A DNA stretch of 64,000 nucleotides from Bursaphelenchus xylophilus (Eukaryota; Nematoda; Chromadorea; Rhabditida; Aphelenchoididae), in contig CAJFCV020000001.1 in assembly GCA_904066235.2 (NCBI GenBank), positions 6,076,001 to 6,140,000 of the forward strand, given 5' to 3'. This document shows, in pieces, positions 51,801 through 62,836 of the stretch. Numbering within the stretch: the stretch's first letter is position 1; the number at the start of each line of letters is the position of its first letter. The notes beneath the pieces were generated by a model. The model was given only the letters and a program-made list of their open reading frames with translations. It ran no database searches and had not been told where the DNA came from. Position numbers and translations under genes: made by a program.

Positions 51801-54800
51801 TGACAGTTCGGTGAACATGCTGAATCCGCGATGAAACAAGCATTGAGACAGTTTTCACGTAATTTTGGGAAGCCACAATTACCAAACGGATTTTTTTTTG
51901 TCTCCATGCCCGTTCCCGGAGAATAAAGTTACCCTTAGCTAATACAGGGTGTTTCAAGAAATTTGGCAGAAACTAATTGCGAATATCTTTGAGCTCTTGC
52001 TAGTTATCGCAGAAATTCTTTTTGTTTCTAAAACTTGATATCGGGCGGTTTTGTACTGAACAAAAAAAATTTTTTTTCGTCTGCGGAGGGGCCAGTTCTC
52101 GGCGGAGACATTTGGGGCCTTTTTTAAAAATCACACCTTATTACATGGTGGAAACTCTGTTACAATGGCCAAAATCATGTTTACGTTAAACCTCCGTGGA
52201 TTTTACGGTATGCTTTTTCTTGTTTTCGATTTTCGCTCATCCGCGGAGGCACGGCGGAGATCTCAGGTTTCGGCGGACGTCGTTTTGACTCTTTGGATCA
52301 TTCAATTCAGGTTGGAAAAAAGTGTGGGGTGATTTTTTGTTGTCATCCGATGCACAGATGCAAAAATTTCGCACTTTTTTCCCCGGCGGAGGATTCGGCG
52401 GAGGCTTTATCAAAGGGTCAGAACAGTCTTAGGAGTCCGGGAAAAAACTCAGCTACAAGAATCCATCACAGCAACATCATTTTTCTTATTTTTTGGTTCG
52501 GCGGACACATCGGCGGAGGATTCGGCGGAGGCTTTATCAAAAGAGTCAAAGTTTTGTTTTGACCCTTTGATAAAGCCTCCGCCGAATCCTCCGCCGGGGG
52601 ATAAAAGCACAAAATTTTTGCCATCTGTGCATCGGATGACAACAAAAAATCGCCCCAACCTTTTTTCCAACATGGATTTGCAAAAACCGAGGGCCCAAAA
52701 CAAAGTCCGCCGAAATCTGAGGTCTCCGCCGCGCCTCCGCGGATGTTGCGTAAAATCGAAAACGCAAAAAAAGCACACCGCAAAATCCACGGAGGTGTAA
52801 CGTAAACATAATTTTGGCCATTGTAACAGAGTTTCCACCATGTAATAAGGTGTGATTTTTAAAAAAGGCCCCAAATGCCTCCGCCGAGAACTGGCCCCTC
52901 CGCCGACGAAAAAAAATTTTTTTTTGTTCAGTACAAAACCGCCCGATATCAAGTTTTAGAAACAAAAATAATTTCTGCGATAACTAGCAAGAGCTCAAAG
53001 ATATTCGCAATTAGTTTCTGCCAAATTTCTTGAAACACCCTGTAGTGTCCGGACACATGTCCCAGGAAGAGCAGCAACCGATCGTCATCCCCGGAAATCA
53101 GGAAAATGATAATATTTCTATTTATGTAAATGTGACTCTGTTCTTTTGTGTCCCCTCCTATAAAAGGAGTAGGTTTTCGGTAAAATAAGCATTACTTGAG
53201 CCAATCTCGGCTTTGTGCGGGTGACTAGTAAGCTAGGTTACTTCAGGAGAAGGAGGTGGAGAAGGCGCACATCGACATCGCCAAGACGAGTCGGAGCTGG
53301 AAAATGAAGGAGAAAGGGAACCTCCACCACGAACAGTTCGAGAAAACAGTCAAAGCCCGCCTAGAGAAAGAAGTCGTTCAAGGTCTGTAGCCAGAGGACA
53401 AGGAGTCGGAATTTTACCCGACCACACGCCAGCGGTAAGAGTTGAGCGGGCAGTGCACCCTCCCAAGCGCCTCACCTACGGAGAGGGAGGAAAACGACCG
53501 GTTGAACCGAATAGAGTTCATTGAAAATGTGGGTTTTCGGTAAAATAAGCATTACTTGACCTAATCTCGGCTTTGTGCGGGTGTCTAATATGGTAGGTTA
53601 CTTCAACAAATAGTTGACTCTTATTCCGAATAGGTCACATCGGAGGATCTCATTGGCTAGCGATGCAAAGGGGAATAGGGGCGGGTCTTCGCAGTAAAAT
53701 GTTTTCGCTCAGAGTCGCGCAACAAATTTCCAGGTGCGGCTAGCGTCGCAAAGCGATGATGGGCGATTCCAAGGCGCGACAACTCTCCACTACTTTCCCG
53801 GCAGACTGATATATCGGTTATGCATAAATATTGGGCCTATACCCGATCTGCCCCAAATGAAGTTTGCCCGAATGAAAGGTTGCGATAAGGATAAAAAATA
53901 AAACTTACGAAGATTACATAATTGTAAAGTCGGAGGCCGTTGTAATCCAGAACACGGCAAAGGAGGATTGAAAGAATGAACATTGCCCGAGGCATCTCTC
54001 CGCTCACAAATTACCACTCTATGCTGTTCACCTTGCCCACATGTCCTCGAACATGGACTCCATTGCTCCACTCGCCAATTAAATGGACAATCCACAACTC
54101 CGCAAGCCTCTTGATCTGGGGGTTTTGGTAGTGGACATTGGGCATCGGGAAGGATAAGGACCGATTCTGGAGTTCTCCCGGAGCCTGCTTTTCGAATACA
54201 TCGCACTTTCCGAGATCTGATTCCTCCACCACAAGTATGGGAACATCCACTAAACTCGACACTCTAAACCAAAATAATTACGGTCGATTTATTTTTGTAT
54301 TTTTCGACTCACCTCCCAGGTTGGAGGACACGGTTCAGAATTACAAGTCCTCGTCAAATCAACCGGTCGTTGTTTAGCGCGGCAATTTGACCAAGGGACG
54401 GCCAGATTCCGACTCATGTCTAGGCACTTCAGAGTCGACTTTTGTTTCCCTAAATTGCATAATTATTGCATGCTTTTGATTACACCATCATAATATATTA
54501 TTATGCAATCCCGATCTCACCTCCCAAACATGATGCCGAACAAGGTCCCCATTCTCCATAATCCCATCTGAACGGTCCTTTCCCCACCTCATTGGCTGCT
54601 TTATCTTCTTCTTTTGAGCAGGGCTTGTTCTCACATGGCTGATACATGGTCGGTTTGTCGAGTCCATTACATTCGAAATCGGGGAGTCTTACCAGATTCT
54701 CCGTGATCCCCTGCTCTGCAACACATTCAACTTTCCGAGTTTGGAAGCCCGGCCCGCAAGTGGTTGAGCATTCGGACCACTCGGCCGGTTTGTATCTATA

Positions 54801-57800
54801 GAATTGACTCTTATTTTATCCTTTGGACCTTACTGTGGTCTGGTTCTGGCTTTGGCCGACAGTTCATTCGATGCAAATCCACTGGCCATAGATCCTGAGA
54901 ATCCATCGTTGGCACTCCATTGGAGGAAAGGCGAGGCCTCGGCAAATCTGGAATGTCATAATCAATATGATTACAAGGACTCTTGGCTGCATCTGGCCTT
55001 GTCATCTCGGCACAAAGAAAACTCTTCAATGCCCGTCTGTTGGGATTAAAAACAAAAGATTTATAATGATTTATCATGTCTTAAAGAGGAGCGCGGCTCT
55101 TCCAAGATGGCCGTAATTGTCCGCCCATCAAAATGTAACGCGACAACAAGAGCAATAATGCCCGCGGATGGGTCGGGGAAAGTGCCAATTTATTATTTTT
55201 GGAGTGGACCGGGAAACAAATAAAAGATTGGGACAAGAAACTTCATTAGAGTTATTTAGTTCCTCAAAATCTGAATAAATGTTTGCAAGAAAAGATTAAA
55301 TTGCGGATTTCTGACTAAAAATCCAAAAAATAAATATCTTGTTCGTGCTTTTCATTCTCACTGAAAAAAGTTTTAATTCCCTAACGGCCAATACGGCCAA
55401 ACTTGGATATCGGAATTTGGAAAACAAAATTCTCATTCAATCCATGCATAAAATTAAACACCCAAGTTTTTCAATTTTCCATCACAATCGCAATGATTAC
55501 TAACCCAGAATCAAATTATCGAAACTTACGAGTTAAGGGAATCAACAGCAAAAGCGAGATCAGAGATCAGGGCCAAGATCAACAAGATCTGGCCCATAAT
55601 ACAGAACGAAACTACAAGACCTTTAGATTCGAATCAAAAAGGACGGAAATGACCGTTGGGTCAGAAAGGGGAAAGTAAAGCTCCCCAAGATGGGGAGGGG
55701 CCAAGGAATTGTCTCTCGAGTGCCGTTCGAGAGATGCTTCTACAGATGCCCTCAGGGGACACATATTCAAAACACTGACCTCGTTGACTCCCGACCTCCA
55801 GAACCAGCTCCAGAGTCTTCTTCTCCTTCCTGATTACATTCACATTCCTTTACATTTTTGGGTCGGTCTTTTATTACACACGCTGACTCGGTTACTCGGA
55901 TTCCATTTTGAGTACAGTCCACCTAAAAAAAGAAGCGTTGTAAAGAGTACGAAAGCCATTAGTACAAAGATACGCTCACATCTCGCTCTTGTATCCCCAG
56001 ATGACAAATACAAGATGACCAACGGCCACCCATCCATTTGGGGCACTCATTTTGAACGCAAAGTCGTTGTCGAATCTGCAAACACTACGGTAACTAATGC
56101 AACTTCTTCTCCTACAGGTCGTTTCCGATGAATACAATAGTGTTCGTCGATCGGGGGACCCTCTGGATTGGCCTGGTCTACACATTGAACTGCTCGAACT
56201 TGATGGCCACGTCCACATGAGGCCGAGCAAGATCCCCATGGACCTGTCGTCCAGCTAAAAAAGGAAAATTCTGATATGCTCATTCCATTTTTGGATAAGG
56301 ATAAAGGCGAAAAAGCCATGGAAATGTGGGGAAGGTTATTTACAGCAAACACAAAAGGTAAAGTAAGGATGCGCAACAGAAAGAGGAAACTAAGATTTAA
56401 GCGAGAGATGTCCTCTCGACTCACGTGTAATCCAAATTCAAATCTGTCCTAAACAATTTATTATTATTGGATATAATTATAACAGTAACTGTAGAACAAT
56501 ACTTACTTCCCCTGACACGAATTAATTGGACATTTTCTGACTCGAGGCCGAGGCCTCTCCAGATCAGCACACATTCTTTCGGGAACAATTCGACCATTTA
56601 CGGAGTTGGAGCAGATCGAAACAGAGACTTGATGCCCTAAGATAATTTATATTATACAGGGTGCGCCATCTTTATTGCCTGATTTGAATTGGCCAAAACT
56701 TTTTTATTTCCCGACGTTTATTGGAAAATTTCACCTTCGTTTAGGCAAAATTCTAAGACTTCTGAACCCGGGTGTGCCACAACTTTCTTCCGCCATTCCC
56801 AAGATACAACTGATTTTCGGCATTTTGCGTTTTTCCTTAGATGGCGGAATTTCTGGATTCCTGCCACATATTAAAAAAAGGGAGGTTCTGAGGATTAAGG
56901 AAAAAATCTTCGAAGCTATACCCCGGGACTAAAGTTTGGAACAGGCTAGATTTACTTTGTGGCTTGAGATCGGAGTTTCATTTCTTTTCTATGAGAATCG
57001 GGATGTATTAAAACCCTGAATAGATGCATAGCCGTAAAAATCCGAAAGCTCATATGAGCAAAACACAAAATTTTTAAAAATGGGTGGGACAAAAGTTTGG
57101 AACAGGGTAGGAATGCGACCATAAATTTCGAGGTATAGTCAAAAACTCCTAGCCTTTGGTATTTTTAGATGCTACAAGGAGTCAGGATCTCAACGACATG
57201 CTGATTTTCATCGATAAACTCAAAATGAAAAAAATTCTTATTGAGCCAAAAATGACGATCAAATTTGCGAAAAAAATTATTTTTTGCGTTGGGTTCTCTA
57301 TGTTATTGGGTGTGTAAGCATTCTAAAATATTTAATATAGTCGTATGACCGTAAAAAGACACTCAGATCTTCGCATAGCGACCTTGTCCGCACAGTATAA
57401 TTTATGAAAATCTTGGATTGCGCTTCGAATCTTGGTCTAATGAACTTTAGACTTTTTGTAAGGCGGCTTGATGGCTAATTGGTCTTTTCATAGTTTTTGT
57501 GGGATGAAAAGGTTTCTTCACAAAGCAAAACATGACCGCAATTTGCAATATCCCAAGTAAGATGTTTCAAAAATTAAAAAAAATTTTCGATCACCAAAAT
57601 CAATGTCTATATCGACCTGGATTCCTAGTTTAATACATTGTAGAGTTGGCTAACAAAACTTTATGAGTGTGAAAAGGATAAAGGCATTTAGTTTTGCGCC
57701 ATACGGCGACCTAAAATTAAAGTAAAAAATATGGGTCATCTTAACATCTCATATATCCGGGTTTTTCGAAGTTGTGGCCTTTCGTGTTGCAAATAGCGGT

Positions 57801-59469
57801 TGGTTTTTGCCTCTTGAAGATACCTTTTTGTCCCACAAAAACTATGAAAAGACCAATTAGCCATCAAGCCGCCTTACAAAAAGTCTAAAATTCATTAGAC
57901 CAAGATTCGAAGCGCAATCCAAGATTTTCATAAATTATACTGTGCGGACAAGGTCGCTATGCGAAGATCTGAGTATCTTTTTACGGTCATACGACTATAT
58001 TAAATATTTTAGAATGCTTACACACCCAATAACATAGAGAACCCAACGCAAAAAATAATTTTTTTCGCAAATTTGATCGTCATTCTTGGCTCAATAAGAA
58101 TTTTTTTCATTTTGAGTTTATCGATGAAAATCTGTATCTCGATGAAGTCCTGACTCCTCGCAGCATCTAAAAAAACCGAAGCCTAGGCGTTTTTGACTAT
58201 ACCTCGAAATTTATGGTCGCATTCCTACCCTGTTCCAAACTTTTGTCCCACCCATTTTTAAAAATTTTGTTTTTTTGCTCATATGAGCTTTCTGATTTCT
58301 ACGGTTATGCATCCATTCTGGGGTTTTAATACATTCCGATTCTAATAAAAAAGAAATAAAACTCCGATCTCAAGCCGCAAAGAAAATCTAGCCTGTTCCA
58401 AACTTTAGTCCCGGGGTATACAAATAAAAAAGTTTTAGCCAAATCAAACCGGGTCACAAAAACATTGCACCCCGTACTTATGCTGGCCCATCTCCGCTTA
58501 CTTAAAGGTCCACACTGATTGTCACATGGACTAAACTGTCCGGTCTCTTTCCATACAAACAATGTCTTATTACACTTCTTCCCATCTCCTCCACAGTTTC
58601 CACAGTAATCTGGTTTGGCCGAGGATCCAATGATCTTATCACATCCAATCGACTACAGAACGGTTACTAGTCCGTTCGTAAAGTAGCTGGAGTGATTTCG
58701 CGCACTGTACAGAAAAAATCAGAGTGCGATAGCCAAAAAAGCATATTGCACGCGTGCAATTTTAATTTACGCTGTGCAATTTTAAAGCCGAAAATTTCAC
58801 AGCGTAAAGTGATCTTTTCTTTTCTCACAGTGCATGTCGTAAAATTCACCCCAGCGACTTTACGAACAGACCAGTAATAATTACACATTCTTAGTTTTTA
58901 CCTGGCATTTCCCCCTTAAACAAGCTCCTTGTTGGCCATCCGACCTTAGACATTTGGCGCCATTCCGGAGAGTCCTATCTAAGAAGAATACCTCGTTTTT
59001 AGATAATGATTTGCATATGGCTTGGCACTGAAAGCAAAGACAATATAATGATTGGAGAACGTACACTATCCAAAGCTAAAGAACTAGTCCATTTACTTGC
59101 ATGGCCGGAATCTGCAATGAAATGGAGGGCCCCTCTCTTTCTGCATTCCTTTTCTATGTCATCATCATCAAGACATTCCTAAAAAAATATATTTTTTGCA
59201 TCTTGAAAGAATCACAAACATAAATATCATGTTATGATGACTATTACCTCCGATTTGCAGACTTTGTATCTCTTGGCAGGCCCTTGACATCTTGCACTCA
59301 AACATCGTCTCGCCTGAAATTGGACTCCGCCCCCGCACTAAGCTATCAAACTATTACTTGTACTTACTTCAACTGAACAACTACTCCATTCGGACCACTT
59401 GGCCCAGATCTGAATGGCAGACCCATCAACAAACAGTGTGAAGAATAATATAGTCCAGAAGAAGATCAT
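48872..59469 (-). CDS. MADD-4/punctin-like ADAMTS-like secreted protein
   Basis: This large secreted matrix protein has about 20 exons. Well-supported ones include 59368-59469, 59248-59337, 54521-54795, 54313-54449, 53909-54263, 50506-50784, 49930-50441, 49727-49868, 49610-49683 and 48872-48935. The domain order starts with a signal peptide (MIFFWTILFFTLFVDGSA), a first TSP1 repeat (WAKWSEWSSCSVECGGG), and an ADAMTS cysteine-rich/spacer region with YCGNCGGDGKKC. About nine further TSP1 repeats follow, interrupted by one Ig domain (LYEGTSIKVKCPV to DAGIYACVAD). It ends in a PLAC domain (GECIDQTRFCDILR, then RLKCCLSC). No metalloprotease domain is seen. C. elegans MADD-4 has this architecture and organises acetylcholine and GABA receptors at neuromuscular junctions. 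Exons near 49173, 54948-54974 and 59097 are less certain. Its introns hold three long foldback elements. Confidence 0.85.
50815..51523. mobile_element. Foldback element A in intron, TA-flanked
   Basis: The left arm (about 50817-51015) returns in reverse complement at about 51325-51521. It includes TGCTCGGTGGTCCAATCC and the GGCGGAGACTTCCGTAATCC block. The ends are CGGGGGTTCC on the left and the complement of GGAACACCCTG on the right, next to TA. The arms are about 190 bp and diverged by a few percent; the middle is not paired. No transposase is encoded. Confidence 0.75.
51945..53042. mobile_element. Foldback element B, 1.1-kb near-palindrome, TA-flanked
   Basis: It starts CAGGGTGTTTCAAGAAATTT at 51945 and ends with the reverse complement at 53042, with TA on both sides. 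The arms extend about 480 bp with high identity. The centre holds a second inverted pair of TCCGCCGAATCCTCCGCC. Repeated GGCGGAGG-type motifs occur through the arms. There is no coding capacity. It lies in the 3.1-kb intron of the MADD-4-like gene. Confidence 0.85.
53172..53605. repeat. Pair of 74-bp direct repeats flanking a short open frame (TRIM-like)
   Basis: Bases 53172-53245 and 53532-53605 share GGTTTTCGGTAAAATAAGCA and end in GGTTACTTCA, with about 90% identity over 74 bp. The 286-bp interval begins with a 46-codon open frame (QEKEVEKAHIDIAKTSRSW) that ends in TAG. The layout recalls a terminal-repeat retrotransposon in miniature, but no primer-binding site or TG-CA ends are evident. 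A duplicated segment is the alternative. Confidence 0.5.
53682..53808. mobile_element. MITE family copy 2 (partner of 7675-7828)
   Basis: It shares GATGGGCGATTCCAAGGCGC and the CAGACTG end with the element at 7675-7828. The left terminal repeat is degraded. It lies in the same MADD-4-like intron, about 100 bp from the exon at 53909. Confidence 0.6.
56657..58474. mobile_element. Foldback element C, 1.8-kb inverted repeat, TA-flanked
   Basis: It starts CAGGGTGCGCC at 56657 and ends with the complement of CGGGGTGCAATG at 58474, with TA at 56655-56656 and 58475-58476. Matching arm blocks include TTTGGAACAGGCTAGATTTA (56937) against its reverse complement near 58392. AATTGGTCTTTTCATAGTTT (57478) likewise pairs with its reverse complement near 57843. 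The arms are about 600-850 bp around a 300-bp centre. It lies in one intron of the MADD-4-like gene and has no open frame of note. Confidence 0.8.
58664..58877. mobile_element. Small MITE in MADD-4-like intron
   Basis: The ends TTACTAGTCCGTTCGTAAAG and the reverse complement of CTTTACGAACAGACCAGTAA form about 35-bp inverted repeats. It is 214 bp long, noncoding, and almost fills the short intron between exons ending near 58651 and starting near 58902. The interior has paired GTGCAATTTTAA motifs. Confidence 0.65.
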
Positions 59470-60616
59470 CTTTGAAGTAATTGGACGACCACATCGACAA
59501 CTGAACGCATTACTTCCTCGAATCCTGAAAGATTTAAACCTCACCCTCTAAACATATTCAAATCCAATTTCAGCGGAACCAAAGAAAAAAACAGCCACAA
59601 GCAGAAGATACCGGGCAAACACGCGCCAAGATGAAGAGGTGTATATTGGGGAGGGCATTCAGAAAGGTCAATGAAGAAGAACAGGCTGCATAAATTATGA
59701 CAAAAGGTTGGAGTAAGCCAAGTTCGAGAGGTGAGAAGTCAGAGAAGAGTAAAAAAAGATGTATCAAACTTTGATTACAATTCAAGCGAAAATATAATAA
59801 AACTGGGCACTTCCTCCTCCTTAAATATCACGCAATATAGGCACGACACCACAAAAAAGGTCGATCCCGTCCAATCCCTCTTCTACAAAACAAAAAAATA
59901 CTCGATCATCATCAAAGGATGTATGGTTAAAGACATTCTCTTTTGCAACCTCCATCATGATGAGCCGCTCTTTCTCCGTGCCCAATTCTAACCGAGGATT
60001 CCAACTTTTCTTCGGAATCCCCTCAGGGCCTGTTCTCTTTTAAAGACCATATTTTGGACTAAGGCTTCCGATCTCGTGGCCATTACCTTTGATTCAAAAT
60101 TTAGAAGTAAAAATCATCTCGAAATGCATATGTAATAATAATACAGTAACTAAAACATCAAAAGTGCAAAATCAATGTGGCGGCCAAAAAAACAGGACAC
60201 TAGTTCCTTTGCCGTTCATATTTTTTATATCAGAAATAGTGGCTATTCTGGACACCCCGACAGTAATTCCATGATCACCGACCGTAATTTTATGTCCCAT
60301 TTTGTTTGTCTCCTTGAAATTGGGTAAATGACCTGTTAAACCCCCAGATGTAAGATCGCACTGGACCTCATACAATTGTCTAGGAGCACTACGCATTACT
60401 TGTTATCCGTCATCCAGAATATGGCATAGCAACAAAGTTGCAAACAAGACATCTAGTGCCCCGTTTTTTTAACCGCCACTGTAGGCTACTCTGAAAGAGT
60501 GAACAATAGCATCAAATAACAGCTGACCGAGCGTTCTAACGGCCGTTCCTTAGGACTCTAATGAAATTTGCATGAAATTTCAGTGCCAAACTCCATTTGC
60601 AAGGATTTCTCATTTC
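59470..60616. other. Intergenic region upstream of MADD-4-like gene
   Basis: About 1.1 kb between two divergent starts. No gene with domain or splice support is seen. It probably holds the MADD-4-like promoter at the left and the promoter of the next + gene at the right. Confidence 0.5.
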
Positions 60617-61042
60617 ATGGGCCCGAAATCGGATTCGGTGGTGTCCAAGGAAATGAAAGACAAGGTCTGCCCGATTATTCATGTCTTTTATGTCTTATCG
60701 TTTCTTTGTACCAATTAATTTCAGGATTTTGATACTGAGGTGGACTCGGATCGTCGCAAACCCGAGACTGGCCGCGATGTTCCTCGACAACTTATTCGGA
60801 TTCAGAAGACAAAAGTAGGCGATGGAATCGTCAAGGTGGAGCTGAGATATGTGTCCTATCAGAAGAACGATAAGAATGATTTGAAGGAAGGCGACGTCAG
60901 CTCACAGATTCTGGCCCATCTTTTTGCCAAGTATCAGGAGATGGAATCGGGAACGAAGAAAAAGATATTCATCGACCAGCAGCCCCAGTATATCAAGAGT
61001 TTGCTTCTCAAGATGGAAAATGCAGATTCTTTGAACAAATAA
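60617..61042 (+). CDS. Small conserved-looking protein, unrecognised
   Basis: Two exons (60617-60664, 60725-61042) encode 121 residues starting MGPKSDSVVSKEMKDK. The second exon has RQLIRIQKTKVGDGIVKVEL, then ILAHLFAKYQEM and KKKIFIDQQPQYIKSLLLKM. It is charged, has no signal peptide or membrane span, and looks like a compact alpha/beta fold. The stop codon overlaps an AATAAA polyadenylation signal. I do not recognise the family. Confidence 0.7.
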
Positions 61043-61548
61043 ACGTATTTTATCTTGCGTTCTCTAATTCAAATTCTCAACTTTCGCAAATTTTGGCAAA
61101 GTGACTAGACGTCTAGAAAATACGTCATTGTGATCTCAAAAAAAGCCGGTAGAAGAAGATATTCGTCTTTGTAGAAGCTGTAGCAATTATGCAATCGAGG
61201 ATTAATGGTTGTATAAGTGTTTTACATTACTTATAAAGGGTGTCAGCATGATTGATTTTCTGGAGTGTTTATTTCGTTTTCTTTTTTACCAAGATACGAC
61301 ACCTTTTTTGGTGACTATCCATGTAATGTTTTGATCTTGATATATTTGGGCATTTCCTTGATAATTCCTTCAGATAGGATCTCTCTTTGTATTCGGCAGG
61401 CGGAATGAGTAATGATTCGGAGGTTGAAATTATTATTATTCGTGGAAATTGTTGGATTTTCCGAGCTCGTGTTTTTTATTTGGCCGTCTGCTATATCTTT
61501 ACTAGTATGCCTTGTTTCAGGGATTTATCTGTGTTTGATTTATGTTAA
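61043..61548. other. Intergenic region
   Basis: About 500 bp with the 3' flank of one + gene and the promoter of the next. An acceptor-like TTTCAG lies at 61515-61520, 28 bp before the next ATG, a possible trans-splice site. An overlapping hydrophobic frame (61412-61747) is a shadow. Confidence 0.5.
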
Positions 61549-62707
61549 ATGCCTTCGACCTTGGGTAACATCAAAAACTACAGACGTGGAAATCCGATTG
61601 ATGTTTTGGAACCCGTCAATGACGACCAATCATGGGATACCTTGTCAAGAGATGCCTTTCGAAACTTTAATTCTGTACGGTTCCAGCATGTTCTGTGTTG
61701 AATTTTGGCTAAATGCGTTCCAGTTAGATTTACGAATTCAATTTTAGGCCGATTTTCCATACCGATTCCTGAATTATAAGGTCGGGAACTCCGCGTTTGC
61801 CCCGATCTTGAAGGTGCCTTTAGAAGGTCCGTCGTTGAAGCTTCTTCCTCCAGCCATCCAGCAAACATTGCTTCTAACTGATCCCAACCAAGCTGATAAG
61901 GATAAGGAAAAGCGAAGTCGTCGACCGAAAGCAAAGAAGAATGAAGGCCGGGAAATCGAGGTCGAGAAGGATCCAGATTATAAAGGGAATCTCGACATTG
62001 ACAATCTGGTGGTTTGGCTTGTGAGCGACGAAGAAAAAGAACTTGGAACAAAGAAGAGGAAGAATAAGAAGAAGAAACATCATAAGAGGGAAGAAGTCGA
62101 CAGGGATGTAGATATTGAATTGGATTCTGACGATGTAAGTGGTTATTATACATTTATGTAATTTTTAGGGAAAGTCTGGTGGACGAAGGTCGGTGCTTGC
62201 AACAGTTTCGCCTGAAGAAAGTCAAGATCGCAGCGAATCCAATGATGTGGATGAAGAAGAAAAGACTTCTGAAGACGACAAAACGGAATTCACTAACGAT
62301 AGTTCTGAGGTCTCATCTACTCAGCTGGATGCAGGAGATGGGTCTAAAATCAAGAGTAAGTTGGGACCTTTCCCCTTATATTGGTTTATAGCCTTTATCG
62401 AGCAAGTTATGAATATAAATCCATCGATGAACACGTCCGGTGGAGAAATAATCAGATCAGAGGAAGATATCAAAGCCGAGCAGTTGATTGATGAGTTCTT
62501 TCTGCGGAAATGGGACGAATTCCAGTATTTGAAAAAAAGTTGTAAGGATACATTCTGAAACGTTATAAACTTATTTTCTTTGTTTTAGTAGACGAAACGT
62601 CATTTGAAACGGTTACGAAACGGAAGAATAAGGAGCATCTCAATCCAGATACATGTCAAAATGGCCGGAAGCACATGAACCGCAAGAAGAATCGACGCCA
62701 CAACTGA
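61549..62707 (+). CDS. Lysine-rich, probably nuclear protein, unrecognised
   Basis: Five exons (61549-61674, 61748-62134, 62169-62355, 62392-62541, 62589-62707) encode 322 residues. The start MPSTLGNIKNYRRGNPIDVL is followed by a short folded-looking part (RFLNYKVGNSAFAPILKV). Highly basic stretches follow (KRSRRPKAKKNEG, TKKRKNKKKKHHKREE), then an acidic Ser-rich region and a basic end (KHMNRKKNRRHN). Several nuclear localisation signals are likely. The 36-nt intron 62356-62391 has no stop and keeps frame, so spliced and retained forms would both be translatable. I do not recognise a family. Confidence 0.7.
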
Positions 62708-62836
62708 TTCTCCTCTTCTCAGATTTCTAAGGATTCAAAAGACTCTGTGTAATTACTGCCTAAATTTTTCGGAGTTAAATTGTAAACGGGTCACTGGAAA
62801 CGGAAGCACATCACGGATCTCTTTCTTTATTCCTGT

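Noticed and set aside
54811..55077. Single open frame reading through 54975-54947 (RALKSFLCAEM)
   Set aside because: Its phase does not match the preceding exon (ends RKRP in phase 0) or the following TSP1 exon. The alternative frame does.
61412..61747. Hydrophobic open frame of 111 codons
   Set aside because: It overlaps the first exon of the Lys-rich gene in another frame and has no good start context; treated as a shadow.
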